Shown here piece after piece: positions 1 to 12,539 of a stretch of DNA of 64,000 nt. Below the pieces are notes generated by a model. The model saw nothing but the letters and a program-made list of their open reading frames with translations. It made no database searches and was not told where the DNA came from. A program made the position numbers and the translations under genes. Positions within the stretch are counted from its first letter, which is position 1, and each line of letters begins with the position of its first letter. The stretch is from Heligmosomoides polygyrus polygyrus (lineage: Eukaryota; Nematoda; Chromadorea; Rhabditida; Heligmosomidae): the NCBI GenBank assembly GCA_947396885.1, contig OX377206.1:3189634-3253633 (forward strand), written 5' to 3'.

Positions 1-5
1 GCTAG

Positions 6-323
6 TGGGTAGTCGAGGACCCAGAACACCGTCGCCATGATCGTCGAATTACTTTCGAGATGCCGAGCAGCCGTCGCCGCCCTATGGACAGGGAACCGAC
101 ATCCGGACCGAGCGCTAAGCAGCCGCCAGCCGATCGCCGCCGCCACGACCGAGAGACCAGCTATGAGCCGAGTCGCCGTCGCCACCGCGAGGACATGGAG
201 TCGCCATCTGGACTATCGCCTACGCCGAGAAACCGTTCCACCGACCGTTGCGATCGCCACTACAAATCCAGAAGACTCGATCATCGCGAGGACCGCCAAC
301 CACATCGTCCCGGTAGACCATAG
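6..323 (+). CDS. arginine-rich open frame, possible terminal exon
   Basis: An open frame runs from just after an in-frame TAG at 3-5 to a TAG at 321-323. It encodes about 105 residues dominated by Arg, Asp, His, Pro and Ser (repeated RRR, RRRH and DRE clusters), like the tail of an RS/RD-rich RNA-binding protein. No domain is visible. A second frame over the same bases is also open (37-327), so the openness may only reflect GC-rich codon-like repetition. No clear acceptor is seen because the window starts here. It could be a 3' terminal exon of a gene to the left, or a chance frame. Confidence 0.25.
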   Translation, partial: WVVEDPEHRRHDRRITFEMPSSRRRPMDREPTSGPSAKQPPADRRRHDRETSYEPSRRRHREDMESPSGLSPTPRNRSTDRCDRHYKSRRLDHREDRQPHRPGRP

Positions 324-495
324 TTGACAGACCCTAGAGTCGGGACGACTCTCCGTCTATGGGGGGGGGGGGCATGTAACGAATCCGTAATGCTAGGTAC
401 TATGCTACGGTGCCATTATTATCTCATTTTGTATAATGATGCATAGGTCCCGGAACGATTCCCTTAGTTGCAAGTAATTACCGCACCCCAGCGCC

Positions 496-502
496 TATAA
501 AA
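496..502 (+). promoter_or_regulatory. TATA box (TATAAAA) upstream of hairpin
   Basis: TATAAAA at 496-502 sits inside a near-palindrome (GCCTATAAAAGGC) and starts 22 bases before the 31-bp hairpin at 518-592. Spacing suits a Pol II start inside the first hairpin arm. The same 13-mer occurs in the hairpin at 57536-57599. Function is inferred only. Confidence 0.35.
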
Positions 503-517
503 GGCGTGTCCCCCAGC

Positions 518-592
518 AGTTAGGGTTCATTTTCTGTGCTTGTCCGGAACGCGAGTAGCGGTCCGGACAAGCACAGAAAATGAACCCTAACT
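518..592 (+). repeat. perfect 31-bp-stem hairpin followed by AATAAA
   Basis: Bases 518-548 are the exact reverse complement of 562-592, with a 13-base loop (549-561). AATAAA follows at 593-598. Together with the TATA box at 496 this forms a compact TATA-hairpin-polyadenylation-signal cassette. It could be a small-RNA (hairpin RNA) gene, a fold-back copying scar, or an assembly snap-back. Confidence 0.6.
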
Positions 593-691
593 AATAAAGC
601 TATTCGAAGGACTACCCTAGACACCGACCAAGGCCCGAACGGCTGGGAGATAAGGCAGCAGGAACGCGTAAGAAGGATACAGGAGACGCGA

Positions 692-997
692 CAAGTGCAA
701 ATATCTCGACCCCAATACAACTCTGCGCAGGGTTAGGGACGACGGAAGCTGGGCCGTTGGCGGCATTAACCCTCTGCCTGCGCGGGAAGGGCGGGTTCAA
801 GTTGGCTGGAAACAGCGACGACGAGCGAGCGGTGGTGGCGCAGTGGGTAGAAGGCGGCGTAATTCCCATGATCGCTGTTTCTAGCCAACTTGAGCCCACC
901 TTCCGTGTGCAGGCGGAGGGCTAACGTCGCCGACGCCCCAACTTCCGTCGTCGCTAACTCTGCGAGGAGTTGCAATGGGGTCGAAATATTTGCACTG
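692..997. repeat. fold-back element, ~127-bp arms
   Basis: The arm at about 692-818 pairs imperfectly with 870-997, around a ~50-bp GC-rich loop. The arms are diverged and hold no coding capacity. Outer ends are not sharply defined and no target duplication was found. Likely an old MITE or fold-back transposon. Confidence 0.6.
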
Positions 998-3900
998 TTG
1001 TTTCCCAGGGAGAGGTCATTCTGCTCATATGCAGCACTTGGGCCGTGCCGACCTACCGTTGAGCTAGTTTCCTGGTAAGAGGGACAAAATGACTACACTT
1101 TTTACAACACAAAGTATTAATCCTCTTGGCAACGGCAGTACTTTTCGATTTATTCTGAAATATCCTAATACAAGGAATTTGGAAGAGATTGCCACTACTG
1201 AAGTATAAATTTCTCGTACCTCTAGCTTGTTGATAAAAATTAAAACGGCTTTATAGTGGGCAGTGATGGGAGAAGTTTGTCTTCTCAGGGGCCTGGAGAC
1301 GAGGGAAATAATAATAACGTTAATAGCCCAATTATCGTTTCGTCCCATACAGTACTGTTCGTTTCCTTTCAGCTACGAGTAGTCAGCGGTCCTCTACGGC
1401 AACCTACTGTAGGCACAGTCGTCGTTCCGCAACCTCCATCACTGATTCTGTTTCCATTTTCCTTACAAAACTACTAAGGGGACAAATTGATCTATGGACG
1501 AGTAGCATCGTAAAAGACCCCGATTTTCCAAACCCCGAAGAAGAAAAGCTACCGTACTCCAAATAGCTCCAGAGGCAAAACGAAACGTCTTGTTCTCTGC
1601 ATGAAAATTTCACTGAAACTCACGCGCAATCCGGCACGCGGTCACATTTCTTTGCCGAGTGGACACAAGACTGCCCATCATCGCAAGCGAACTGCCAAGA
1701 ACCGCACGGAACATTCGGAATACACGTAGACGGTTGAAAAAAGAGCAGAATTTATTCGACATTAGAAATATACATTTACGGAACCAGACATATGAGTACG
1801 CTTCATTATTTAGAGGCAACAGAGGTCTAATCTATCCTATTCGGAGGGGTCACCGCTATAAAAGCGAAATAGACACAAACAGGGTAGCTTAACACCAATA
1901 GGAAACTGCATAGAATGGGCCTCCTTGTGGGCTAACCCACATGTGAGCTCTGCTAAAAAGTTCAATTTCAATTTTTCTCCGCCGTCTAAAAGACAATGTG
2001 ATGTTCCTCCCCCTACCACAGATCCCGGCTAATTAACACAAAGTCGGTGGCAGCTGGAGTCTTGGCGCGGTCGCATTAGCTGTCGCGATAATGCCAGATA
2101 CTTCCTCTAAACATCATAACTGGTCAAATAGGCTTTAGGAAACACTCTTCATACTGCTATGTTCATTTACCGTAATGTGGGATGGCCACTATTTGATAAC
2201 TCCGCCTGACGCGTCGCAACACACAGCCCCTGTGCTTCGGAGCGCAATATCATTCCGGATAAGCGGTTTGTCTTCAGTAAGAACGTGAGAAAATTCTAAC
2301 GAAAAAAAAATCGGAAAATGAACGCCGTACCGGGAGTACTCAGGATCGGAAAAGAACGGAAACAGCAATACGATAGATGAAGGCGGGAATGATGAACGAC
2401 AATCTCTCAGAAAAAAACTGATCAAAGCGGCCGCAAAACACACTGAGTTTTTCGCGTGAATTGAACCTTGTTTTGAATAGGATACATACTTCAGCCTTTG
2501 GTGTGTGTCCTCGGTATTGCATTTTGAGTGTAGCTAATTCACAACGTATCTCAATAAATGTTCAAATGTTGAGCGATTTTCTGAACCGCTTTAGCGATCC
2601 CTTATTAGAGCAGCAATTTCGAGTACGCATGATTGCTCTCACAGACATGCTTCTACGGAGGACGGTCAGGATATACGAAATAGGCTACGCCCCTCGTAAC
2701 GGGGGGGGGGGGGCATTCGATCTTCCCCTCGTCCCTCTGGCTCACCCACCCCCAACCCCCTAGGCTTCGTTGAGAGTCTAATGGCTGCCTTACGTAAGTT
2801 TAGAGACACAAAACCAATTTCCCAGGCCCTCGGTACGCTAGAATAGAGACTCGACTCCCCCTCGCCAACTCGGCCGTACATCCCGCCCTGCCGCCACTTC
2901 GAACGTACAGGGCTTGGGACCTGGCTGTTAGACAGATAGATTAATTCCCGATCGGGGGGGGGGGGGGGGGGGGAGACAGTTCCCTGGTTCACTAGTTTGT
3001 CAGTAGAAACGCTATGTAACAGCAAAAAACTGAGGGAATGTCGCCGCGTAGTGGTCACAGCAGGTTTCGTACAAATCATTTCAAAGCTAAAGATGTATTA
3101 AACATAAAGTGCCCACTTTTCACTGCTGATAGCATATCCCAGGGGACATATGCACTCATACTTCTGCTTCGAATCACGAAGAAATCGACAGAGATGGGAG
3201 CAGCTGGCTTCGCGGCAGACACGAGACGAAATTCCGACTAAAACAGTGAACAGTGAGAGGGGATCAAAAATCAAAAAAGAAAAACAATTAATGAAATTCC
3301 GCAAAATAGTTGGAGACAGGGGCCGGAAACATCAGTCTTGGGATAAATGAAAAGAAATCGCCGTGATTATGCGAAGATTATCACGAGGATTTTGGATATC
3401 CTCCGCCTAGCAAAATACCGACGAATGGGTTGGTGAAGTATACGGCAAGGTATAGGTATATGAGTAAATCGAACCATGGGTATGGTTTCTCCCTTAAACC
3501 CAAAATACACCTAGGCTTAATCGCTGATGAGTCCGAGAACAGGTCATTTTCTTCAAAATTTTCGTCCAAAAACTTATCGCGAGAAGTAAAGGGAAACAAT
3601 GCCTAAAAATAAGAGAAGGTTCACGACTGCATATGACTGCGATGTTTTTCAGAATACGAACATCCTTTGTCAGAGGACCATTTAGAAGCCCCAATGTCTA
3701 GAAAGTCCTTTAATCTGCCCCGTGCACTAGATGATGCTGACCAGTTCCGGAAACAAGAACACAAACCAAGCAGCTCTTAAACAACTCACTGAATCTTTGA
3801 AGCACAGATGTCGACTTTGGAAGGTCAACTGTGGAGTTGGATGGGAGCTCGATTATCGTGGAGTTGCTGGAGAAATAAACGAAATTATTGTTACACCATT

Positions 3901-5130
3901 ATAAACATGGATGATTCGGTAGGACACCTGGAAGATATCTGAGCGACCAGCATTCCACTTTCGTCCAAAGGAGCTACCGAGTAGTCGTTCGCTATCGGGG
4001 AAACAAAATGATGGCGAACATTCGAAGACACCACACCGACATCGCGAGACCATATTCCGCTGGGGCACTGGAATCGGCTGATCATTCACACATTTTCCCA
4101 TGTACGGTAACAACTATATAATCTGGCACATCCAACTGAAATGCAGTATATCCCCTAGCAGTTAAACAAACACAACAACGCCAGTGGCAGAGGCGATAAT
4201 GGACGCCGATTGTGGAACGCACCCGGAATCTATTTTTGTTTCGAATTGCAGCCTGACCAAACATGGAACATAGAACACTTACTGAGCCAAAAGTCATCCA
4301 AACCAGTTGTTAGCGAAAAAGGCTACAGCAAAAGATGGCTTTTTAAAAATTGCAAAACACGAATTCCTTCATGACTAACATTAAGTGAAAAGCGCATTTT
4401 TTTCGTAAACAATTTAACGATTCATTCACTGAAAAAGTAATCTAAATTCCACAAAGATCTCGTCTTTCTACTTTTTAAACCTAACTTATAGTTAATTTGT
4501 CAACTATTCCTTTTGCTCAAGAGTTTTTTTGCCTTGTAAACGACGTCTTGTACAGGAGCGTATTGCTACTACTATACTCGTAATCATAACGACTTCCTCC
4601 TGATAAGTGTCCCCAATTCTGGCATTGCACTGTAGAACTGAAAATGAAAGCACTCGTAGTTGAACTGTTTTGTCAAATAATTGAGAAGTAATACAGGATG
4701 TTCATTCTAAGTTCTAAAACACGAGCCGAAAAAGATTCTTGAAGTTCCTTTGCGTGCGGTTTTCGCATATCATGAAGGCGACAGTTTTTTACATGCAAAT
4801 ACTCATCCAGTCGAGGCGAACACAATATTAACTTGTCATAATATTGTTAACCACAGTTTTGAATAAACAAGAAATTATTTGCAGGACAATTTGCATTTCA
4901 CTACCAGCCTTGCTTTTTCTAGTTTTCGAGAGAGTGAAACTGATTAGTCGGCAGTTATTCGTTTGAAATGTGAGTTTTATTCTTATTTTTATTTTTAACG
5001 GTACGCTTAATCTTCACTGAAAGAATAGATTTGTGGCTGAGGTTAGAAGATATGTTACAATATAAACAACCCAACAATCATTTCGGAGTCAGAAATCGCC
5101 AATCGTTAAGTGCCCAATACGCTGTCAAAG
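998..5130. other. intergenic, no gene recognised
   Basis: Only short chance frames were found, with no splice-consistent exons or recognisable protein. It holds a 13-G tract at 2701-2713 and a 20-G tract at 2954-2973. The remainder is unremarkable AT-leaning sequence. Confidence 0.5.
2954..2973. repeat. mono-G tract, 20 bases
   Basis: An uninterrupted run of 20 G. It is the longest of eleven G or C runs of ten or more bases in this window. Such tracts form G-quadruplexes and, in C. elegans, are deletion-prone when the DOG-1 helicase is lost. Confidence 0.9.
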
Positions 5131-5400
5131 ACCTTGTGTAGAAAAGTAGAATGCGTAGCGCATCTTCATCAAGGAATTCATCAACCGCGACCTCTACTCT
5201 CTATTACCGGACCCGATCCTTGAATTGGAACTGGAAGCAGGCTGTAGTCGGTTCCTTCGCCGTGTGCAATAAAGAATGAAGTCCGCGTTAATCACTTCCT
5301 CTTCGAGATGCGTCACGCATTCTTCTTTTACGAGATATCGCAGAGGCAATTTAGATGAGCAAGCCAATGTTCTATCCTTTTAATACAACTATGGTACCAA

Positions 5401-5530
5401 TTAAACGACCCGAAGGGATGAAAGGAATAGCTGACACCGGCGGGAAAGCCCAACCCGAAACAAGAACCTCGAATCGCGGATTGTGTGACAGTCGGCGCTC
5501 CTTCCGACTGCGCTACCGCATCCACGGAAA
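5401..5530 (-). repeat. tRNA-derived SINE copy
   Basis: Read on the minus strand this has a Pol III A box (TAGCGCAGTCGG) near 5510 and a degenerate B-box region, followed by the body shared with the copies at 18.9, 20.8, 46.0 and 46.6 kb. A piece of the family's 3' tail (GTAGAATGCGTAGCGCAT) lies separately near 5146-5165. Confidence 0.6.
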
Positions 5531-5768
5531 AGATTCGAAATCCCAGAAGAAGAAAAATACGGCAGTATCCAATGGCCAAACATCGGTAGCTTCATGTTGA
5601 TATGCTTTTCTGATCCAAAACTCCAGGAAAGGAAGAGAAAGACGCCAGCAGCTAATTCATCAACAGAAGCGTAACTGCATTGCAAGCCATATTACCATGA
5701 TAAACGAAAAACGCCTATATTTGTTTAAAGAACCCTCAGAAGCGTTGTTAAATAAAAAAAAATAAAAA

Positions 5769-5903
5769 GCCTTAGCGTTATACCACCGCTCACCCCCGAG
5801 CGATGCCTAACGAAATGCTCCCATATCGATCGCTTCGCGCCGCACGATCGATAAGGGATATCAATAGGCGTCGGTCGTGGTGAGCGATGGTATAACAGAG
5901 GCC
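5769..5903. mobile_element. MITE, GTTATAC-type terminal repeats
   Basis: Terminal inverted repeats of about 25 bp (left GCCTTAGCGTTATACC, right complement GGCCTCTGTTATACC) flank a GC-rich core. It belongs with elements at 15.56, 17.08 and 39.91 kb that share the GGCC..TGTTATAC terminus. No coding capacity. Confidence 0.65.
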
Positions 5904-8500
5904 TTAGTGCTGCGGTTGGTACATCCGCGATTTACATACAATACCATTATTATGCAGCATCCTCGGTGGAGTATTTTTAGGAAATCAAATCAAGCCAAGC
6001 CATGAAATCTGTCATTGACTGATTAAGTTATTACATGTCATTACCACATGTGGAGAAGGAGTGACAACAAAACGTTAAAGAGAGACACCCTGCGTGAATC
6101 CATAGAGCGTAGTCAGAAAGAAACATACCGTATAGAACAGCCGTAAATAGATGGGATCCACATAGATTCGTGTGCCTGGCCAGAGATCCTTCAAAAGGAA
6201 ATCTTTAGATACAAATCAGATTCCCAAAAGCCTGAAAGGATAAAATCTTTAGATACAAATCAGATTCCCAAAAGCCTGAAAGGATAAAATGGAAAATAAG
6301 TAACCGACCTTCGACAACCATGCTTCACACTTCCTTCCATCACGCTGACATTGAATTATGGCCGCAGAAGGCAAGAATGGTGAAACATCCATGGATAACA
6401 GATAGCTGAAAGATCAAAGTCCTTTCTTAATACTGAGTGACTTATCGCATCCCCACACAGTAAGTAGCCCCTAAGCTCACAAAATCTCTTTAGAACACTT
6501 GACACAAGAGAAGAAAACTACTGAGAATCGTTGTCAGCATTGGGTTGCTGCAGCCGCACCCTACTGCAATTCTGTAAATATCCACCGTTCTTTTAACGAA
6601 TTCTGCTCAGTGAGAAAGGTACAAGTAAATCTTGCCTAGGGCGGGATTTATACTGCAGTCGCGGAGCTGTGCGGCATTATGAGAGCTGGCAAGACCGATT
6701 GTGTGGCGTAGGAAAACGATAATGGTACTTTCCCAACGTCATGTCATCATCGACTTAAGTGTGAAAATTCCGCCTTAAGCAGCCTTCCTAATTCTTCCTG
6801 TAATTACATCCTTATATTCCGCAAGAGTCGATCAAGTAAAGCACATGGATCGTTTTTTGAGCGGCTGCTCTGCATTAATCGATTTTTACGCAACATCTGG
6901 TGACATAGACCGTGCCACCACGCACTATGAACAGGATCATTACGGTAAGATCTTCGACGGAATGCGGGTATGGGCTCTACATTATGTTCGATGGATCTCC
7001 ACCTAGAGAGTCAGAAAAAATGAATATCCTTCTAGCTAAAGAGCGCTTTAGTATGCCCTACCACAGGAGTACTGCAAAACACCAGGCGTGATAGACAATT
7101 CTGAATTTGGTGGCACATCTGGAAGAATGGGCGCGTGGTAGCGAAGTCGGAGAAGGAGCGCCATTTCTTCTAATGTGAATAGCAGTACACACTCATATTC
7201 AGCATCCTTAGCAGCTCAATGAAGTCCACATTTTTATAGGTTTCTTTGTTATTTTTAAGAAAATCATTCAAAGTCGCCAGTCACGGCCTCGGCTAGGAAA
7301 GGCAAAGATTTACCGATACGTTTCATAGAATGCATTACAAACTTTATAAAATGAAGAAGAGTATGTCTGAGGAGTGAAGAAAGTCCAATACGGTGGATCA
7401 CACAGAACATCGCCATATTGACTTGGTGAATATACAGTTTTGTTTTTACAGATGTTGCAGTCCTTTCAAAATCCACCATCACATCGGCGCTTAGCAGGAA
7501 CAAAGATTTCTAAAAACATTCCAGAAACTGCGCTACAAGCTTAATAAAATTAGCAGATTTGGATAGATTGCTTCAGCAATACGGAGATCGAGTGGGTCAC
7601 CACCTCGCTGATCAATTCAATCAGTCATCAGGTTCGATAAACAGTGTCTGAAAGGCCAGGAACGTGAAGGGGAGTTTCCAAAATTCAAAAAAAAAAACCT
7701 TTGGCCTCACTCCGCATGGCAACGACTTCAAGAGCAGTAGAGACAACAAGAACAGTGTTCAAAACTTCCTCAATAATCTCACCGTGGGGCTGGAATGCTC
7801 ATCCCAAAGAGAGCATTATAATTAGAATGCATTGCTGTTTACTTTAGAAAAGAGAACAGCGAAGGTAGATTAAAAGACTGACACCTGGCTTCACCTTTCG
7901 AGTGTTCAAAACATTTCCTAAACGATTTCCTTATGGACTATGTTGTCCTTTTATTGCAGCTTTTTTGCCTTCCGTTTCACTCCCCTTCAATCTGTCAACA
8001 CATCCGTTTTCTGGTGATAGTAACAATTGTAAAATTAACCTGTGCAACTAAACGAAACAGAAAAAAACAAGTAGAACGAATTCCGCGAACAATTATTACA
8101 CCATCTGCTGAAACCAACAAGATATGTCACCATGCTATACTATGCCATATTTTAACAATGTTACTTTCCCGAATGTTACAGAAATTTTGAAATTTTTGGC
8201 AAAACTAATAGTTCCTAGATAGACTGGTTTATACAAGTCTTCTAAACACCACTTTTTTGCCTTAACAAAATTGAATATGTATACAAATTGCACATTGCTA
8301 GCTCTACCACGGTGAATTGACCGGACCAATCTCCGTCTCACCGAGCTGTCATTCACTACGCTTCAAGAAAGAATTAAGAAATGTAGGGACAAATACATAT
8401 TAATCAATAAATTTTGAATTAATCGTAAACGACGGATTAGCTTACCAGATCACTGAATGGGCACGCTGAATCAACTAACACATCTGATCCGTGGGTACGG
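5904..8500. other. intergenic, no gene recognised
   Basis: No recognisable protein or splice-consistent exon was found. The one structured item is the 44-bp direct duplication at 6201-6288. Confidence 0.5.
6201..6288. repeat. 44-bp tandem duplication
   Basis: A 44-base unit (ATCTTTAGATACAAATCAGA and onward) is present twice in exact tandem, starting at 6201 and 6245. Identity implies a recent slippage or repair duplication. Confidence 0.85.
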
Positions 8501-8519
8501 CTTTTTGACACCGGTTAGC

Positions 8520-9407
8520 CATCGGAATCGAGACTGAAGCGGTCATCAAAGCCTTCGCCACACATGGTGTTCCTACTCAGTACACCAATGTACTTCGCGA
8601 GCTGTACAGTGGAATCACGACCAGGACCTCACCATTCTCCTTCGACGTCGCAGCCAACGTGTGGAGATGGGTTCTGCAATAGGATGCCATATCCCCTCTT
8701 TGCCTCTCCGGAATCAAAACAGCCCGTTTTTGGATCGAGTCGTCACATGTGATGAAAAGTGGGTCCTCTACGACGACCAAAGACGATCAGGACGGATTGA
8801 TGTCGACGAACCCCAAGGCACTTCCCAACGCCGAAACCTCACCAAAAGAAGACGATGGTAATAGTGTGGTGGTCGGCGGCCGACGTGATTCACAACAACC
8901 TTCTGGAACCAGCCCGAACCATCACAGCAGAGTGCTGCTGTGACGAAACGACGAGATGTACCGAAAATTGCGTGAGATACAGACGGCACTGATCAACAGA
9001 AGAGGCCCAATTTGCCCACATGACAACGCCCCCCCCCCTCACACACACGTTTCGCAATTCGCCATGCGAAAATGGAACAAACTAGGAGTTGAAGTAAGGC
9101 CTCATTCGCCATACTCACCAGACCTTTTGCATCAACCGACTACTACCTTTTCGAACACTCTCAGAACTTCATCGCTGGCGGAACATTCGCAAATCAGGAC
9201 CACGCAAAAACAGCCCTTCTAAAATTTGTCGCATTTCGACCAATTCGCTTGTGGAATTATTCAACCAGTGTCGCGTCAAAAAAAAAAGAAAAAGTAATGT
9301 GTTGTCTCGAATGGTGCTTATTTCGACTGAACCTGGTGAGTACGACGAAAGTTACGATCATTTGAAGTGAATCAGACGAAATCGCTACAACTCTTCAGGC
9401 AACCTAA
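8520..9407 (+). pseudogene. mariner transposase fossil, 5'-truncated element
   Basis: Plus-strand frames recall a mariner DD34D transposase in order. The first catalytic motif is TCDEKWVLYDDQRR near 8733-8780, then HDNAPPPHTH near 9020-9050, then a proline-rich PHSPYSPDL near 9100-9125. Several frameshifts and stops separate them. A 10-C run at 9029-9038 lies inside the second motif. The element ends with CAACCTAA at 9400-9407 followed by TA, matching the TTAGGTTG termini of other mariners here. No matching 5' terminus was found, so the element is truncated or eroded. Inactive. Confidence 0.8.
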
Positions 9408-9532
9408 TAGAATTGAATAGTAGAGTACGGTCAGGTAGTTTATTCAAGACGTTTCGCACGAAGCTTCTCCTTGAATTCATGCGATTTATACTCCGAAGTG
9501 TGACAGACCTACAAACCCCTGGTCCACAAACG

Positions 9533-10133
9533 CTTCCTTATGTATTATATCAGACCAGACGGGCAGAAGGAAAAGAGCGGTTTGGGGAGCTTTCAAGAGC
9601 GCAGAAGAAGATGAAGAACGTCCGACTCCGTGCCCATCTCGGTTCGAATCCACAGTTCTTCCTGCGCTAGCGTACGCCTCGGAGACCTGGGCTATACGAA
9701 AGCAGGATGAACACGTGATCAGCGTCGCGCAGCGTGGAATCGAGAGGACGATGCTCGGAGTGACACGACTCACGTGAGAGAAGGCCTCCGGAGTTCGAGT
9801 TCCGAGCTTCGCCGACGTTCGAAGATCAGAGACGCTGTCGCGTGGGCCAAGTTGTCGAAAATTAAGTGGGGCGGCCACGTAATGCGCTTCGCAGACACCC
9901 GCTGGACGAGAGCCATCACCGACTGGATTCCGCGGGATGTCAAAAGAACACCAGGACGCCCACCAACGCGTTGGTCGGACTTCTTCGTTAAAGCCCTGAA
10001 CGACCGATATGACGCTCTTCGTGTCCCTCGAGCGAGGAGAATCCATTGGACCACTCTGGCACGCGACAGGGACGAATGGAGACATTGCTGGCACCCGCTC
10101 GAGCAATTCAATGATCAACGGGACGACAGGTAA
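9533..10133 (+). pseudogene. RTE-like LINE, C-terminal fragment
   Basis: The last 119 codons (9774-10133) are open and match the conserved C-terminus of nematode RTE-type reverse transcriptases. Visible signatures are [20 protein letters not shown], then [20 protein letters not shown], then LARDRDEW ahead of the stop. Upstream frames (9560-9770) carry degraded remains of the same polyprotein (ERFGELSRAQKK, LGDLGY). The catalytic reverse-transcriptase domain and endonuclease are absent, as expected of a 5'-truncated insertion. Longer antisense frames over this stretch are shadows. Confidence 0.85.
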
Positions 10134-10139
10134 CAGCTG

Positions 10140-10345
10140 ACAGTGGGGAAAGGTGCTCCACTGCAATTCGCGGGAGTGCGAGGCGTCTGCGTGCGTGTTA
10201 GCGGCGTCGGCTTCATTCGCCTCATGGGCATGATGGCACGTAAAAACACCCCCACGTGCAATCGATTGGGTCAGCCTCTCGCGATGGGGCGCGCTCGCGC
10301 ACCGTGCAGTGGAGCCGATCACGCGGCATAGTCCACTGACTTAGC
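10140..10345 (+). repeat. dispersed repeat, partner of 11566-11700
   Basis: The block ACGTAAAAACACCCCCACGT (10229-10250) and its surroundings recur in inverted orientation at 11566-11700. It directly follows the LINE stop codon, so it may be the LINE 3' untranslated region or a SINE that borrows it. Confidence 0.5.
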
Positions 10346-10896
10346 AGCTTCGAGGAGGACAGGAGTTTACATTATGGAAGACAGTGCCGACTTAACGTAA
10401 TTCGAAATTACATTCACGACCGTCGTATTTCACAGTAAACGCTAAGGAAAAGCACTTTGCAAGAGCTGTTACGAAACTGAGACACGGTAGATGCTAAACA
10501 AATGCAATTTGAAACTGCTCTTACGATTCGTGGTTGTAAATGCAGTTGCTTACTGAGTGTATGCGTCACACACTCAGTTTTGCTCATACAGACCTCTTGA
10601 AATCCACGTTTTTTAGAAGAATCGCACCAATTTCGACGTTATTATATGGGTTTGGTCCAAAATGCCTGATTTAAACAGTTACCCCTGCTCAGAATTAATC
10701 TTAATGAAAGCTGAAGGAATCTACATGCCCTTGGTGATAATGTCAAAGGTTGGAGTTCCACGGTTATCAAATGGAAGGCTTCCAGGGATGAAACGTGGTA
10801 GTTTGAGTTGGCTTCATAATTTTGGCCTTAGGTTTAGAGTCTCCGCTCTTCACTACTGGTCTTACACATGTTTTATATGCGTGCACTAAACGTTGT

Positions 10897-11390
10897 TTAT
10901 CGTCTATTCCAAAACATCGAAGGATAAGGTACGTGAACTGCAACGCTTAACGAGCAGAGCACTCCGACCCTCTCAATCTCATGTGTACATTTTTCTCGGA
11001 GGCAAGAGGTAACTTCCAGATTTGACCACTCATAGAACTTTTCCAATGCACGATGTATTCTCTCCGCATTCAATTTTCCTATAGATCTTGATATCGTTTG
11101 CAAACTGCTTACAAGAACGCCGCTTTCGTCAAGAATTAACGTCAGCTCAGCTACGTATATAGCGAAGAGAACTGAAGAAAGGACCCCTCCCTGGGGAAAT
11201 CTGCTCTTCACTAGCTTACAGACTAAAAAAGTAGCTCCTATCTTGACATGAACACTACGTTCTGAAAGTTAATTCTGTATCCATTTACACACTAAGGGTG
11301 GAACTTCAGATGTTCAGGGTTTTGCGTAATTCTAGAATGGTCGATCCTATCGAATGCTTTAAAAAGATCAAATTAAATTACATCACTTGT
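10897..11390 (-). pseudogene. LINE reverse-transcriptase fragment
   Basis: Minus-strand frames show a reverse-transcriptase core segment: an FLSER-like stretch, then FPQGGVLSSVLFAIYVAEL near 11200-11140, then a degraded finger/palm continuation ending in ALEKFYEWSN and REKCTHE. The YADD catalytic box is lost. This is a different LINE lineage (CR1/Jockey-like) from the RTE fragment at 9.5 kb. Truncated at both ends and frameshifted. Confidence 0.7.
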
Positions 11391-11565
11391 ATCAATGTAC
11401 ATGGACATGTACATTATCAAAGTGAATTACATCAGATACTACATGATACTACGCGTTATCCGTTGCTCGCACGTTGCACGGGTTATTCGGTCTTCAGTAG
11501 TACTGCCGTGTGCTAATAAATACTGCACCAAGTGTTGTAATCGTTTCCAGTTCCATCGAAGCTGC

Positions 11566-11700
11566 TTAAGCCAGTGGACTATGCCGCGTCGTCGGCTCCA
11601 CTGCACTGCTTGGTGCGCGCGCTCCGTCGCGAAGGCCTGACCCAATCGATTGCACGTGGGGGTGTTTTTACGTGCCATCCATGGGCATGCCCTCAGGCGG
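11566..11700 (-). repeat. inverted partner of repeat at 10140-10345
   Basis: This is the reverse complement of the 10227-10345 block, including the CACGTGGGGGTGTTTTTACG segment. The pair brackets about 1.2 kb that contains the minus-strand LINE fragment. Confidence 0.6.
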
Positions 11701-12330
11701 CGGTGTGCCGTCCGTCGCGTCTTTTTTCTGTTTTTTTTCTATTATTTCTTCTCGTTGTGCTCCGTTATGATCGTAGCGGGACCGAATGGCGGCTGCGACG
11801 CCATCGCAACGAACCCTAACCTCGTCGAGCTGAGTGTTTGATAAAATTACAACCGGAAATGGACCTGTCTGAGTTAATCACCGTAGTTTCGGAGTGGAAT
11901 TCAGGGAAATCGTCACGGGACCGAGTTGCCTATCCTTCTGCTAATCAGTCGCTGCAGCTAGTGATATTTGCTTGCATGCTTCTCCGTCGCAAATAGGGTG
12001 GGGGGTGGGGGCTTCTGATGGGCAGAAAATCCCATAGAGCGTCGTTAGTGTCCTCCCTGGCTCCAACGTATAAAGCCTGTAGTAAGGGTGTTCTATGGTT
12101 AATAAAAACCTTGTTTGAATCGCGCGGCAGTGGGCGTTGCACCCCGGACAATTCGGAGGGGTTTTTTTCCGGTTGTAAGTGTATCGGCGAGTGTCGAGCT
12201 GAACTGTTCCGTGACTCGATCAAGGGTGGGAATGCAATACAATGTTTACGCACATATAAGACCTTCCATCTCGCGAGTAACACTAAGTGTACCTACGATC
12301 CTTAGGTTCCATCAAGAGAAAGATATTAGT
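11701..12330. other. no gene recognised
   Basis: Only T-rich and G-rich low-complexity patches (11718-11750, 11995-12010) and chance frames were found. Confidence 0.45.
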
Positions 12331-12334
12331 TTTA

Positions 12335-12528
12335 AGTGCGAATTAAAAGCGGTAGGACACTTCTGCTGAAACCATTTTCCGACGTTCTTAAATAGATCTA
12401 CATTTTATGTTCCTTTGTTGTTTTTGAACCTGCAGACGGGAACGAAAAGAACCTTCTTCGTCAATAAACGATTATAGCATTCTTATTCGAATTGGAAGGA
12501 GATAGTGGCCCTTGCAGCTACAACGTTG
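12335..12528 (+). repeat. direct repeat, copy 1 (copy 2 at 13590-13778)
   Basis: About 190 bp (GCTGAAACCATTTTCCGACG through to CAACGTTGTGGG) recurs in the same orientation at 13590-13778 with a few differences. The two copies flank the fold-backs at 12540-13271 and 13311-13551. A shorter related piece (GTCAATAAACGATTATGG) lies near 32362. Confidence 0.75.
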
Positions 12529-12539
12529 TGGGGCAATAG

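Noticed and set aside
2666..3079. 137-codon minus-strand open frame
   Set aside because: Openness is produced by a 13-G and a 20-G tract read as poly-Pro; no splice sites or family features.
9486..10322. 278-codon minus-strand open frame
   Set aside because: It is the antisense of the RTE-like C-terminal fragment; the plus strand has the recognisable, conserved protein.
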